A stretch of DNA of 64,000 nt from Paenibacillus oryzae (GCF_001675045.1 NZ_LYPA01000075.1:1-64000), one strand, 5' to 3'. Numbered from the stretch's first letter, positions 42,150 through 51,153 are shown. The notes: generated by a model not told the origin, from the letters alone. Made by a program: numbers and translations.

Positions 42150-42653
42150 TCAGTCTGCTTTGACCAGGAAGAGCGGCTGTCCGTATTCCACCAGTTGGCC
42201 GTTGCTTACAAGAACTTCCACGATCTCGCCGTTAATTTCGGCTTCCAGCTCATTCATAAGTTTCATGGCTTCCAATATGCATACAACCGTTTTGCTGTTT
42301 ACGCGATCGCCAATGCCCACAAACGGCTTGGCGTCAGGGGAAGGCGAGCTGTAGAACGTGCCTACCATTGGCGAAACGATTGGGTGCAAATCCGCTGCAG
42401 GGGTTTTGGCTGGCGCCGCAGGCTCTCCGGCCTCTGCTTGTCCCGTCTGCTGAAGAGCCGGTTGCTGTGGAACGGAAGTCAGACCCGCTGACGGATATGT
42501 ATGCGTGATTGGAGCTGCTTGTACGCTTACAACTTCGGTTTTGCCCGGCTTGCGAATAAGCAGGCGAGCCCCTTCATTTTCAATTTCGACCTCTTGGAGA
42601 GATGATTGATCAACCAATTTGATCAATTCTTTGATCTCGCTCAATTTGAACAT
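42150..42653 (-). CDS. accB: Acetyl-CoA carboxylase, biotin carboxyl carrier protein
   Basis: Carries biotin between the carboxylase and transferase. The 167-aa protein has the N-terminal helical region MFKLSEIKELIKLVDQSSL, a Pro/Ala-rich linker (about 45-85) and the biotinyl domain with the modified lysine in EAMKLMNELEAE (about residue 133). I chose the ATG at 42653, 11 bases after AGGAG. A TATAAT at 42701-42706 may be its promoter -10. Start of the accB-accC-asp23 group. Confidence 0.93.
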   Translation of the reverse strand: MFKLSEIKELIKLVDQSSLQEVEIENEGARLLIRKPGKTEVVSVQAAPITHTYPSAGLTSVPQQPALQQTGQAEAGEPAAPAKTPAADLHPIVSPMVGTFYSSPSPDAKPFVGIGDRVNSKTVVCILEAMKLMNELEAEINGEIVEVLVSNGQLVEYGQPLFLVKAD

Positions 42654-42804
42654 GGACGTAATCACTCCTCTTCTTCACATAACGTTTAGTATTATAACAC
42701 AAACCTCCGTGAACACGAACCATTTTTATTCAAACTCCGTTCAAGGCCCGCAAGAGAAGGGATATCAGCGTTTATAGCCCGGCGCAACCCCTCTTTGGAA
42801 ATGG

Positions 42805-42854
42805 CAAAAGCTCCGGATGCTTAAGGAGTTAACCTTTTAGCAGCCGGAGCTTTG
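42805..42854 (-). terminator. spoIIIA operon terminator
   Basis: On the minus strand CAAAGCTCCGG pairs with CCGGAGCTTTTG across a 23-nt loop; the T-tail is short. It lies 45 bp after the spoIIIAH stop. Confidence 0.65.
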
Positions 42855-42898
42855 CGTTATTTAACGCCCGGTTTGAGAAGCAGCGATTCTGTCCGGGG

Positions 42899-43504
42899 TT
42901 ACGGCTCTTGCACGTACTGCACGGTCACCTGGCTTGGTTTGACCTCAAGCCCTTTCAGCACCTGCTCGATAATGCCGGCCGCTTCGCTTTTCTCCAGCTT
43001 TTGGCTGGTCACCACAACTTTGTAACGGTCATTTTCCTGTGAAATCAGCGCCATCTTGTATTGCTCCATCAGTGCGGACTCCAGTTCCTGAATGCGGGAG
43101 TTTTTGTCCTCCAGTTGATCCATCTCGCTCCAAGCGGCGGTTGCGGCTTCGACATCGTTGGATACATCGGCGATAATGGCCATAATCCGCTCCTCTTCCG
43201 CTTTGTTTTGCAGCTCTCGTTTAGCAAGCAGTTCGCTGAACAAACCGCCGGCTACAAAGCCTTCGCGTTCCAGCTGCTCCAGAACTTCCTGATTGCGGGC
43301 TGCCAGTTCCTCTCCGTTAGCCGCCTCTCCGTTCACAACCAAGCCGCCTTCGCCTGTTGCTTCCGTTACATTTTGAACCGGGGTTCCCGATTCCGTCAGT
43401 TTATCGGCATCGTCCAGATCCTGAGTGAACAAGTAATAAGCGGACAGCACCACCATCAAGCTCAGCATCGATACCAGCCATACCGTTTGTTTTTTTGTAT
43501 TCAT
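42899..43504 (-). CDS. spoIIIAH: Stage III sporulation protein AH
   Basis: Mother-cell membrane protein whose external YscJ-like ring domain meets SpoIIQ across the engulfment membranes in the feeding-tube channel. The 201-aa protein has a basic start, one membrane helix (about 8-27, WLVSMLSLMVVLSAYYLF), a low-complexity stretch and a conserved C-terminal ring domain (about 95-200). ATG with GGGAGG upstream. Last gene of the spoIIIA operon. Confidence 0.93.
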   Translation of the reverse strand: MNTKKQTVWLVSMLSLMVVLSAYYLFTQDLDDADKLTESGTPVQNVTEATGEGGLVVNGEAANGEELAARNQEVLEQLEREGFVAGGLFSELLAKRELQNKAEEERIMAIIADVSNDVEAATAAWSEMDQLEDKNSRIQELESALMEQYKMALISQENDRYKVVVTSQKLEKSEAAGIIEQVLKGLEVKPSQVTVQYVQEP

Positions 43505-43534
43505 GTCAACACAGCCTCCCTATTTTTCAAAAAA

Positions 43535-44200
43535 TTATTGTTTGCTCGGTACAACCGATATGCGATTGACCGGAACGCTTAGCCCCTTCTCCACTGCATT
43601 GACGATCAGCCGCCGCACGGTTACATTCTCCGAGCCCTTGGCGACAATCAGAATACCGCGAATGCGCGGGCTGATCGTTTTTACAACAATCGGCTTCTGT
43701 TCTCCTGAAACCTCATATAACACGACCTGCCCGTCCCTGCTGACGGAGGTCATATGCCTTGTTCCGCCGTTTTTGTCATTTTCATCGGTTGTGGACTGCG
43801 TTTCCTGCTTATTGCGCTCCACCACCACTTCTTCCGTCGATTCAACCGTTACCAGAACATCCACGCTCCCGACTCCCACAATTTTCTCCAAAATTTCCTT
43901 CAGCCTGATTTCAAGCGTCCGTTCGATGCCCTCAAAAGGCGTCGCCGATGCTCCGTTGCTATTCCAGGTTTCCGCAACCTGAGGCAGCTGACTGGGGTCC
44001 TGTGCCGATGGCTCCACATCCTTATAGGGCAAAAAGGAGTTTAACAGCATGAGGGCAGCCCCGATTCCGCCCAAAATAAGCAGAATACGCAACGTTTTCA
44101 CCCGTTTTGGGCCGCCCGGCCCTCCGCCAAACGCCGCCTCCAGCCCTTCCAGCCATTTTGCCATTCCGCCAGTCCCCTTCCCCGGATTCCCTTGCTTCAA
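43535..44200 (-). CDS. spoIIIAG: Stage III sporulation protein AG
   Basis: Ring-forming component of the SpoIIIA-SpoIIQ channel. The 221-aa protein has a membrane helix near 38-57 (LRILLILGGIGAALMLLN) and an external domain containing IEVR-type repeats such as LEIRLKEILEKIVGVGSVDV and, at the end, SENVTVRRLIVNAVEKGLS. The start is TTG at 44200, overlapping the spoIIIAF stop as TTGA with AGGAG upstream. It ends 30 bp before spoIIIAH. Confidence 0.93.
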   Translation of the reverse strand: MKQGNPGKGTGGMAKWLEGLEAAFGGGPGGPKRVKTLRILLILGGIGAALMLLNSFLPYKDVEPSAQDPSQLPQVAETWNSNGASATPFEGIERTLEIRLKEILEKIVGVGSVDVLVTVESTEEVVVERNKQETQSTTDENDKNGGTRHMTSVSRDGQVVLYEVSGEQKPIVVKTISPRIRGILIVAKGSENVTVRRLIVNAVEKGLSVPVNRISVVPSKQ

Positions 44201-44907
44201 ACGCTCTCCTCATTTATCCGGCGCACCTCGATGCTTCCCCGTCTGATGCCCCACACTTGCCGCAGCATTTGCCATACCTCAGGCAAATCCTGTTCCTTGA
44301 GCCATACGTATTTCTCGGCTTCACCGCCCCGCAGCTGCGTTTTGCCCTCCGCATCCTTGACTGGCTCAACCTTGACGGAAACGGAAACCGGTTCGACCGG
44401 CACAATGCTGCCTGCCTCATTTCGAGGTTTTGCTTTGGCTGGAGCAGCCAGCGTAATCGTCACCTTGCCGACTGCAGGGCCTTTTCCGTTTTCTCCCGGC
44501 TTCCATTCCAGATCGACATCCACCTTTTCAACATCCAGATTCGCCTCAACCGCCAACAGCTCCGATATATCGTCTTCCATTGCTTTTTGTGCCATTCTGG
44601 CCGCTTCGATGTTGCGTTGCTCCTGCAGCATTGCGGCCTTTTGCGTAATTTCCTCCAAGCTTGGCATTCCCGTTTTTTTCTGAATGGCCCGCTCGTCCCA
44701 TAGCATAATGCCAGCTTCCAGCCTGCCTCCTATATCCTCTTGCAGCAGCCTGAGCACGGGAGACAGGATCGTGAGCAGAATAATGAGCCCTACCACCAGT
44801 CTGGCATACCGCTGCATTGCCTTGTTCGGCAGCAGCAGCTCCACGATAGCGGCCAGCAGAATAACGGCGACAATATCGCGCAGCCACTGGCTTAACCAAC
44901 CGATCAC
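44197..44907 (-). CDS. spoIIIAF: Stage III sporulation protein AF
   Basis: A 236-aa membrane protein of the SpoIIIA complex: two helices at the N-terminus (about 5-25 and 33-52, DIVAVILLAAIVELLLPNKA) and a soluble ring-building-like domain (about 75-235). The start is GTG at 44907, behind AAAAGGAGGTGAG. Overlaps spoIIIAG by 4 bp. Confidence 0.92.
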   Translation of the reverse strand: MIGWLSQWLRDIVAVILLAAIVELLLPNKAMQRYARLVVGLIILLTILSPVLRLLQEDIGGRLEAGIMLWDERAIQKKTGMPSLEEITQKAAMLQEQRNIEAARMAQKAMEDDISELLAVEANLDVEKVDVDLEWKPGENGKGPAVGKVTITLAAPAKAKPRNEAGSIVPVEPVSVSVKVEPVKDAEGKTQLRGGEAEKYVWLKEQDLPEVWQMLRQVWGIRRGSIEVRRINEESV

Positions 44908-44948
44908 ATTCAGCTCACCTCCTTTTCAACTGCACGTCTACGCATTTT

Positions 44949-46178
44949 TCATCGAACCATCAATGCCGCGTTTCCCGCCGTTAAAATGATCGTTACAGCC
45001 AGAAAAAACATCAGGCTTACCGCTGCAAGCGAAGCAAAGACGTAAATCATCGTTTTGCCGATCGTTTGCAGGCATTTGGCAATGGGCGATTCACCAAGCG
45101 GCTGCATCACCGCAGCCGAGAGATGATAGATCAATGCCAGGGTCAATATTTTGATTGCGGGAAAAGCGCTTAGAAAAAGCAAAATAATGACGCCCGCAAG
45201 CCCAACGGCGTTTTTGGCCAGCATCGACGCGGAGATGACGGTATCCGCCGCATCGGAAAACATTCGCCCCACCACCGGCACAAAGTTGCCTGTAACGAAT
45301 TTAGCCGTTCTGAGCGTTACCCCGTCCGTAACCGCGCCCGTCGCTCCTTGAACGGAGATGACCCCAAGAAAAATGGTGACCAAAACGCCAAGCGCGCCAA
45401 CTGCTACCGATCTCAACAAGTTAGCCAGGTTTGTAACCTTGAATTTATCGCTTAGCGCGCTGGCAATATGCAGGACCGCCGAAAAAAACAGCAGCGGGAA
45501 AACAAACATATAAATAGCCGTGCCCACCGCATGAATCATAAAAATAATAAGCGGATGAAGCACCGAAACGGTTACCAGACTCCCCATCGACGCCAGCAGC
45601 GTGAGAAGTAAAGGAACCATCGCCAGCATAAAGGAGATCATCCCGGTAATGGCGTCTCTTGCATATCCGATCGCTACATTAAAGCTATTGACGGCGATGA
45701 TCAGAAGCACCATATAAGTGATGGCGTAAGCGACCTTGCTGGTGGTGTTTCGCTCGAAGGCGGACTGCAGATTTTCCAGCACCATGCTGAACACCGCAAG
45801 CATGACAATCGTTACCAGCAATTCTCCGTTATACAACACCTCATGCCACATAAATCGCAGCAGCGCCGTCAAGCTGTCGCCAAGACCGATGCCCCCCCCT
45901 GGCAGCAGCATGTCGGACAAAGCCGGGACCTGTCCCTCCGGAAAATAACCCCCATATGTCTTCCGCAGTCCTTCCCAATACTGCTCCACGCCGTCAGTGC
46001 CCAGCTCCGTCAATTGCTCACCCGACAGCTCCTGCAGCAGCTCTCGTTTATCCGATTCAACGCTTTGTCCGGAAGGCGCTGCATTAACGACCGTCGCCCA
46101 TTGGAGCAGGAAAGCGGTGAACAAGAGAATCAGCAGCAGTCTGGTTCTCTCCCGCTCCGTGCGGGCTTCCCTCATCAT
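44949..46178 (-). CDS. spoIIIAE: Stage III sporulation protein AE
   Basis: A 409-aa polytopic protein of the feeding-tube complex with a signal-like first helix (about 12-34) and about eight further segments, including SMGSLVTVSVLHPLIIFMIH and FLGVISVQGATGAVTDGV, characteristic of SpoIIIAE. ATG with GGGGAG upstream, just after spoIIIAD. Confidence 0.95.
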   Translation of the reverse strand: MMREARTERERTRLLLILLFTAFLLQWATVVNAAPSGQSVESDKRELLQELSGEQLTELGTDGVEQYWEGLRKTYGGYFPEGQVPALSDMLLPGGGIGLGDSLTALLRFMWHEVLYNGELLVTIVMLAVFSMVLENLQSAFERNTTSKVAYAITYMVLLIIAVNSFNVAIGYARDAITGMISFMLAMVPLLLTLLASMGSLVTVSVLHPLIIFMIHAVGTAIYMFVFPLLFFSAVLHIASALSDKFKVTNLANLLRSVAVGALGVLVTIFLGVISVQGATGAVTDGVTLRTAKFVTGNFVPVVGRMFSDAADTVISASMLAKNAVGLAGVIILLFLSAFPAIKILTLALIYHLSAAVMQPLGESPIAKCLQTIGKTMIYVFASLAAVSLMFFLAVTIILTAGNAALMVR

Positions 46179-46180
46179 AT

Positions 46181-46585
46181 TCAGCTCCCCGCCGGCAGCA
46201 GGCCGATTACCGTTTCAACTATAACGCTGATGATCGGTATCGCCATGACGAGAATAAACACCTTGCCGGCAAATTCGATTTTGGATGCGATGCTTTCTTG
46301 CCCCGCGTCTCTGACAATTTGTGCTCCGAACTCTGCAATATAGGCAATTCCGATTATTTTCAACACCGTCTTGAGATAGATGGAAGGTATGCCGGAGCGG
46401 TTTGCCAAATCCTCCAATACCGTTATGATCGATTCGATTTTTCCGATCACGTACAGGAAAATGAATAAGCCGGTAAATGCCGCCAGAAGAAAAGCAAACA
46501 TCGGCTTTTGCTCCCGGACCACCAGGATCAGCACAGTCGCCATCAAGCCAAGTCCGACGATTTGAATCATGTCCACCGCATTCAC
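46181..46585 (-). CDS. spoIIIAD: Stage III sporulation protein AD
   Basis: A 134-aa membrane protein with the conserved IQIVGLGLMATVLILVVREQ, FAFLLAAFTGLFIFLYVIG and KIIGIAYIAEFGAQIVRDAG segments. The start is GTG at 46585, immediately after the spoIIIAC stop; an internal GTG or ATG up to five codons later cannot be excluded. Confidence 0.94.
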   Translation of the reverse strand: MNAVDMIQIVGLGLMATVLILVVREQKPMFAFLLAAFTGLFIFLYVIGKIESIITVLEDLANRSGIPSIYLKTVLKIIGIAYIAEFGAQIVRDAGQESIASKIEFAGKVFILVMAIPIISVIVETVIGLLPAGS

Positions 46586-46789
46586 CTACTGAAACAGAAA
46601 AATCGTCTTGATCTCCTGAAAAAGCTCGTTAAGCAGCCGCACCACCATAAACAGGACAACAACAAATCCGATTACCGTTACCCAATGCGCCATATCCTCC
46701 TTGCCCATCTGCTTCAGCACCGAATGGATCATTGCGATAATGATGCCGATTCCGGCAATTTGGAAGATGGCGCTAACGTCGATATTCAT
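46586..46789 (-). CDS. spoIIIAC: Stage III sporulation protein AC
   Basis: A 67-aa protein with two membrane helices (about 5-25 and 33-55) and the typical start MNIDVSAIFQIAGIGIIIAM. GAGGGTG lies upstream of the ATG. It lies between spoIIIAB and spoIIIAD in the conserved order. Confidence 0.94.
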   Translation of the reverse strand: MNIDVSAIFQIAGIGIIIAMIHSVLKQMGKEDMAHWVTVIGFVVVLFMVVRLLNELFQEIKTIFLFQ

Positions 46790-46804
46790 AAGCAGGGCAC
46801 CCTC

Positions 46805-47323
46805 TTACACCATCAAAATGACGATCAGCACAGCGAGCAGCACGCCTAGGCTTTTCCACATTTTTTCATATCTCGCCTGATCGTCTCTTGCATTTTCCTC
46901 TTCTGACTTTAACTGCGACAAGGCCAGCTTGAGATGCTTGCTTTGATCCTCCTTGTCGCTAATCCCCAGCGTTGTACCCAGCCTCAGCCAAACTGCCCGC
47001 TCGCCTCCGGTCATCACCGTATTTCGCCACTCCTCGGCAACCGCATTTTCCCAGCTTTCCTGAAAAGAAAGCCCCTCCGCACTGCTAATGCCCTGTGCAG
47101 CCTTTCTTAAAATAGCGGCAATCGGCTCCGGCGAAGCAGCGGCTGTGCGGGCGAGCGCGTCCGGAAGCGGCGTGTGGCCATAGCTGATTTCGGTTTCCAG
47201 CCGCTTTAGCGCGTGGGCTGCGGATCTTAGCTGCCGGGGACGCTCTGCAAATCTAGAAGCCTGCTGAAAGCCAATGAGCGTGCCCGCAACCAGGATCAGG
47301 ACGGCGCCCAGCAGCTTGATCAT
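46805..47323 (-). CDS. spoIIIAB: Stage III sporulation protein AB
   Basis: A 172-aa membrane protein, related to GspF-type platform proteins: N-terminal helix (about 2-20), a cytoplasmic helical region with LETEISYGHTPLPDALART, and a C-terminal helix (VLLAVLIVILMV). Its ATG overlaps the spoIIIAA stop as ATGA, so the pair is translationally coupled. Confidence 0.94.
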   Translation of the reverse strand: MIKLLGAVLILVAGTLIGFQQASRFAERPRQLRSAAHALKRLETEISYGHTPLPDALARTAAASPEPIAAILRKAAQGISSAEGLSFQESWENAVAEEWRNTVMTGGERAVWLRLGTTLGISDKEDQSKHLKLALSQLKSEEENARDDQARYEKMWKSLGVLLAVLIVILMV

Positions 47324-48354
47324 GGTGTACCTGCCCGCATCAGCTGTTCTCCGGCGAGGCTGCTCCAGCCGTTGCCAGAGTCCAGGCTCCCCTGCGGGCT
47401 TCCCCTCATTTGAAGCTGAATAACGCGATGCATGACGCCTTCCCGGGTGCGCCGCAATTCCACGATTTGTGAAAATGCTCCTTGCTCAAGCAGCTTTTTA
47501 AGCTCCGGCCGCCCCCTGGCATCGCTCAGGTCGAAGGCATGGGCCGTGGCAATAACGCTAACGCCCGCATGGCTGGCCTCCGTAATGGCTGCCCCGTCCT
47601 CGGGCCGCCCGATCTCGTCCGCAATAAGCACTTCAGGCGACATGGAGCGGAGAAGCATCATCATCCCTTCTGCTTTAGGACAAGCGTCCATGACGTCGCT
47701 TCGCGGGCCAACATCGAAGGTAGGCACTCCCCTGACGCAAGCAGCGATTTCGGAACGCTCGTCCACAATGCCGACCTTCCTTCCCCTTCGGCGGCCTGTA
47801 TCACCGCCCTTCCAGAAGCCATAGCTCAATGATCGGGCAATATCACGGACCAGCGTTGTTTTTCCTTGCTGCGGCGGGGCCAGCAGAAGACTCGAAAACA
47901 CTCTGTCGCGATTGCGGTCCATCAGCTTTGGCATAAGGAAGGAGGCAGCGCCGATTCTTTCCCGGGCAATCCGAATGTTGAAACCTCCGATATCCCGAAT
48001 GCCCCGAACCGCGCCGCCTTCCAGAATGGTTCGTCCCGCAAGTCCGATGCGATGTCCGCCGGCTACCGTAATATAGCCCCGCCGAAGCTCTTCTTCCATA
48101 GCGTAAAGCGAATAGTTTGTTATTTTTTCCAGAAGCTTGCGGCAATGCTCGGCAGAAGGCCTGTAAGCGCCGTCCGGCTCCTGGACCAGACAACCGTCCG
48201 CAGCGACGAAACGGGATTCGCCGCCGCACGATATTTCAAGCGGACGATCCTCCCTGATACGTATTTCCTCCAGACTCTCCAGCGGCTCCTGCGGCATTCT
48301 CTCAAGCAAACTGCGAATGTCCAGCGGCAGCAGCTGAAATACGTTTGTCAGCAT
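47320..48354 (-). CDS. spoIIIAA: Stage III sporulation protein AA (ATPase)
   Basis: Secretion-type ATPase that powers the SpoIIIA channel. The 344-aa protein carries EELRRGYITVAGGHRIGLAG, Walker A PPQQGKTTLVRDIA (about 159-172), the VDERSEIA motif, and Walker B-like VLIADEIGRPEDGAAI. I chose the ATG at 48354 with GGGAG 10 bases upstream; upstream in-frame codons extend through the promoter. First gene of the operon; a sigma-E-like promoter lies at 48394-48421. Confidence 0.95.
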   Translation of the reverse strand: MLTNVFQLLPLDIRSLLERMPQEPLESLEEIRIREDRPLEISCGGESRFVAADGCLVQEPDGAYRPSAEHCRKLLEKITNYSLYAMEEELRRGYITVAGGHRIGLAGRTILEGGAVRGIRDIGGFNIRIARERIGAASFLMPKLMDRNRDRVFSSLLLAPPQQGKTTLVRDIARSLSYGFWKGGDTGRRRGRKVGIVDERSEIAACVRGVPTFDVGPRSDVMDACPKAEGMMMLLRSMSPEVLIADEIGRPEDGAAITEASHAGVSVIATAHAFDLSDARGRPELKKLLEQGAFSQIVELRRTREGVMHRVIQLQMRGSPQGSLDSGNGWSSLAGEQLMRAGTP

Positions 48355-48393
48355 ATGTTCATCACTCCCGGCGGTTTGTCCTTTGACGTTACA

Positions 48394-48421
48394 TATGTAT
48401 GCTTGTCTTGCAAAAGTATGT
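48394..48421 (-). promoter_or_regulatory. Candidate sigma-E promoter of spoIIIA
   Basis: ACATACT (48421-48415) and CATACATA (48401-48394) with a 13-bp spacer resemble the sigma-E -35 and -10 elements. The B. subtilis spoIIIA operon is sigma-E dependent. About 40 bp upstream of the start codon. Confidence 0.55.
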
Positions 48422-48477
48422 CTATAGAGAGCCATTTGATAGAGTTGATTCAGATTCGTTTGCTTGAATCTCTGACC

Positions 48478-48744
48478 CTATTTTTTCAGGATGCCGATCA
48501 TCAAACAAACCACGCCGATCGCAACCCAAGCAAACTTGGAGGGAGACAGCTTGTCCGATAAGCCAACAAGTCCAATTGTTGTTGTAGCGATGAGAATAAG
48601 CGGTCCCACTAGCGCCAAGGACGAATTTACGATCAGCGCCTTTTCGATATTGTTAAACCTGAGCATCAATAGCGCCGCCGCAATTTCCATACTGCCCGAC
48701 AGCAGCCTAAGCATTGCCATGCCCAATACGATTTTGCTCAGCAA
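48478..48744 (-). CDS. YqhV family small membrane protein (DUF2619)
   Basis: About 88 aa with three membrane helices (about 4-30, 40-60 and 68-86; NNIEKALIVNSSLALVGPLI in the middle). B. subtilis yqhV lies at the same place just upstream of spoIIIAA and matches in size and pattern. I chose the TTG at 48744, 7 bases after GGAGG; the ATG at 48750 abuts that site directly. Function unknown. Confidence 0.75.
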   Translation of the reverse strand: MLSKIVLGMAMLRLLSGSMEIAAALLMLRFNNIEKALIVNSSLALVGPLILIATTTIGLVGLSDKLSPSKFAWVAIGVVCLMIGILKK

Positions 48745-48872
48745 TTCCATCCCTCCCGCCCTTTTCCCCTTTCTCCATCTATATGCGGCCTTGTCCTAAT
48801 TTCATGACGGACACATGACGGACGGCCCCGGCATATAATGTATAAGCAGAAGAAGAAATGGGGAATCGGGAC

Positions 48873-49625
48873 ATGCAGGTCGAGGTTATTTCCAGCGTTA
48901 ATGAAGCCTGCTCCGGCAAGCTTCAACACCGAACGGCCATTGTGGTTGATGTCCTGCGCGCGACAACAACGATTGCAACAGCTTTGGCTGCGGGGGCGTC
49001 CTGCGTTATTCCGGCCGAAACGGTTCAGGATGCCAAACAATTGACAAAGGAGGGGGATCTTGCTGGCGGGGACCGCTTTTGCCGACAAATTTCGGGATTT
49101 TCCTACGGCAACTCGCCGGGGCAATACAGAGGGAAGCAAATCGAGGGCAAACGGATTATTTTGACAACCTCCAACGGCACCAGAGCTTTATGCAAAGCCA
49201 TGAGAGCCGACCACATCATTGCCGCCAGCCTACTGAACGCCGAAGCATGCGCGCAGCTTGCATGGGAGCTTAGACGCGATGTTGTTATCCTGTGTGCGGG
49301 AAGCCGGGACAGCTTTGCGCTGGAGGATGGCTTATGCGCCGGATTGCTGGTTCATTGCCTGCGTCAGCATGATCGCTCAGGCATGCTGCAGGTGGATGAC
49401 TTTGGTTCAGCCATGGAAGCTCTGTATCGGAACAAAGCAAACGTCATTATGGAAACGCTGGCCCAAAGCCAAACCGGTAAAAAGCTGCTGCGACTAGGGC
49501 AACGCGAGGATATTGTCAGCTGCAGTCAAATAAACGTGCTTCAAGCTGTACCCTACTTAAACGGCGGCAGCTTGATCCAGCGTTTGCCGGGAACGATTGC
49601 GCAGACAGCTGCCCCCCTTTGCTAG
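48873..49625 (+). CDS. ComB-like 2-phosphosulfolactate phosphatase
   Basis: A 250-aa protein of the ComB family, which removes phosphate from 2-phosphosulfolactate. Family stretches are VVDVLRATTTIATALAAGA (about 24-42), GNSPGQYRGKQIEGKRIILT, TSNGTRAL and ILCAGSRDSFALEDGLCAG. I chose the ATG at 48873 with GGGG upstream. It stands alone on the plus strand between yqhV and lysC. No comA/comC partner is in the window, so the pathway link is uncertain. Confidence 0.78.
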   Translation: MQVEVISSVNEACSGKLQHRTAIVVDVLRATTTIATALAAGASCVIPAETVQDAKQLTKEGDLAGGDRFCRQISGFSYGNSPGQYRGKQIEGKRIILTTSNGTRALCKAMRADHIIAASLLNAEACAQLAWELRRDVVILCAGSRDSFALEDGLCAGLLVHCLRQHDRSGMLQVDDFGSAMEALYRNKANVIMETLAQSQTGKKLLRLGQREDIVSCSQINVLQAVPYLNGGSLIQRLPGTIAQTAAPLC

Positions 49626-49628
49626 GGT

Positions 49629-49670
49629 GTATATGCAAACCCGAAGCTGTTCAAGCAGTTTTGCATATAC
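49629..49670. terminator. Long hairpin after comB
   Basis: GTATATGCAAA (49629-49639) pairs perfectly with TTTGCATATAC (49660-49670) across a 20-nt loop, 4 bp after the comB stop. No T-run follows, so it is only a possible terminator. It lies beside the lysC terminator of the opposite strand. Confidence 0.4.
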
Positions 49671-49680
49671 GCCCTGCAGC

Positions 49681-49726
49681 ACAACAAAAATGCCCCCTGC
49701 GCTTCCAGTTGGAAGTCAGGGGGCAT
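49681..49726 (-). terminator. lysC terminator
   Basis: ATGCCCCCTG pairs with CAGGGGGCAT, followed on the minus strand by TTTTTGTTGTGC. It lies 34 bp after the lysC stop. Confidence 0.85.
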
Positions 49727-49759
49727 TGCTTCATTCCATATGAATAAAGAACTCTCTCT

Positions 49760-51013
49760 TTATCTGCGTTCAGACGGACCGCCGACAAAAGCTTGCTCAG
49801 AGGCATCAAGACCGTAAACGGTATGAAGCGCAATAACAACCTCGTTCAGCTTTTCCGAAGCAATGACGCAGGATACCTTGATTTCAGAAGTACTGACCAT
49901 TTTGATGCTGACATCCAGATTGGAGATCGTTTCAAACATGGTAGCCGCAACACCGTGATTGCTGACCATGCCGGCGCCAACGATGGAAACCTTCACCAGG
50001 CCGTCCTCCGAGGTTGTTTCACGGTAAGGCACGGTTTCGCGAATGGATTCGATTGTTGCAATAGCCTTTTCACGGTCATCGCCGGACACTGTAAAGGAAA
50101 AATCGGCTTTGCCGCCTTCAACGCCGCTTTGCACGATAATATCAACGTTGACGCTGCGGTCCGCAAGCGCGCCGAATACATGCGCCAATACCCCGGGCTC
50201 ATCCTCTACGCCCATAATACTGATTCTGGCCACGTTTTTTTCAAAAGCAATTCCGCTAACCACGACTCCCTGCTCCATATTTGCTTCCTCCTTCACAATG
50301 GTCCCTTCATTTTGGGTAAAGCTGGAACGCACAACAAGCTTTACATTGTAATGCTTGGCGTATTCCACTGCGCGCGGGTGAAGAACGGCCGCACCAAGAT
50401 GAGCCAGCTCAAGCATTTCATCATAGGAAATTTCATTCAGCTTGCGCGCATTTTTAACGATGCGGGGATCGGTGGTGTAAATGCCGTCCACATCGGTGTA
50501 AATTTCGCAAAGATCAGCCTTGATCGCCGCCGCCAGCGCAACAGCCGTCGTATCGGAGCCGCCTCGTCCCAGCGTCGTAATTTGTCCGTTTTCGTCGCTT
50601 CCCTGAAAGCCCGCAACAACGGCAACATTGCCGTCCGCGAGCGCCTGGCGAAGCTTCTGCGGATCAATATCGCTAATTTTGGCCTTACCGTGCACCTGAT
50701 CTGTCTGGATGCCAGCTTGCCAGCCGGTAAACGACATGGCTTTTCCGCCTAATCCATGAATCGTCATGGACAACAGCGCAATCGATATTTGTTCGCCGAC
50801 GGTGAGCAGCATATCCATCTCCCGCGCCGGCGGATTGGGATTCAGCTTTTTGGATTGATCGATCAGGTCATCCGTCGTATCTCCCATGGCAGACACGACT
50901 ACAATGATATCGTGGCCTTCCGACTGACGATCAATAATACGTTTTGCAACTCTTTCCATTCTTTCCGGCGTCCCTACAGAACTGCCGCCAAACTTCATCA
51001 CGATCAAAGACAA
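49760..51013 (-). CDS. lysC: Aspartokinase
   Basis: Phosphorylates aspartate, the first step to lysine, threonine, methionine and diaminopimelate. The 417-aa protein has the kinase domain (about 1-240) starting SLIVMKFGGSSVGT with LGRGGSDTTAVALAAA and EIYTDVDGIYTTDPR, and two ACT domains (about 260-410; ISIMGVEDEPGVLAHVFG). The start is TTG at 51013 with GGGAG upstream. Only about 95 bp lie between it and the efp terminator, and I see no lysine riboswitch. Confidence 0.93.
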   Translation of the reverse strand: MSLIVMKFGGSSVGTPERMERVAKRIIDRQSEGHDIIVVVSAMGDTTDDLIDQSKKLNPNPPAREMDMLLTVGEQISIALLSMTIHGLGGKAMSFTGWQAGIQTDQVHGKAKISDIDPQKLRQALADGNVAVVAGFQGSDENGQITTLGRGGSDTTAVALAAAIKADLCEIYTDVDGIYTTDPRIVKNARKLNEISYDEMLELAHLGAAVLHPRAVEYAKHYNVKLVVRSSFTQNEGTIVKEEANMEQGVVVSGIAFEKNVARISIMGVEDEPGVLAHVFGALADRSVNVDIIVQSGVEGGKADFSFTVSGDDREKAIATIESIRETVPYRETTSEDGLVKVSIVGAGMVSNHGVAATMFETISNLDVSIKMVSTSEIKVSCVIASEKLNEVVIALHTVYGLDASEQAFVGGPSERR

Positions 51014-51057
51014 AGCGGTCTCACTCCCTAAGCCCTGACATATACATACAAGATCGT

Positions 51058-51066
51058 ATTATATCA
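51058..51066 (-). promoter_or_regulatory. Extended -10 promoter of lysC
   Basis: TGATATAAT is an extended -10 (TGnTATAAT), 45 bp upstream of the lysC start. The -35 region is poor. Confidence 0.5.
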
Positions 51067-51109
51067 CAATTATGCTTGACTTGGGTATAGATCAAATGCA
51101 GACTCGCAA

Positions 51110-51140
51110 CAAAAAAAACCGCCCGAGAGTATCGGACGGC
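51110..51140 (-). terminator. efp terminator
   Basis: On the minus strand GCCGTCCGA pairs with TCGGGCGG, followed by eight T residues. It lies 14 bp after the efp stop. Confidence 0.85.
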
Positions 51141-51153
51141 TTTCAAAGAAATA

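Noticed and set aside
51014..51109. Lysine riboswitch upstream of lysC
   Set aside because: Only about 95 bp separate the efp terminator and lysC, too short for the aptamer plus expression platform.
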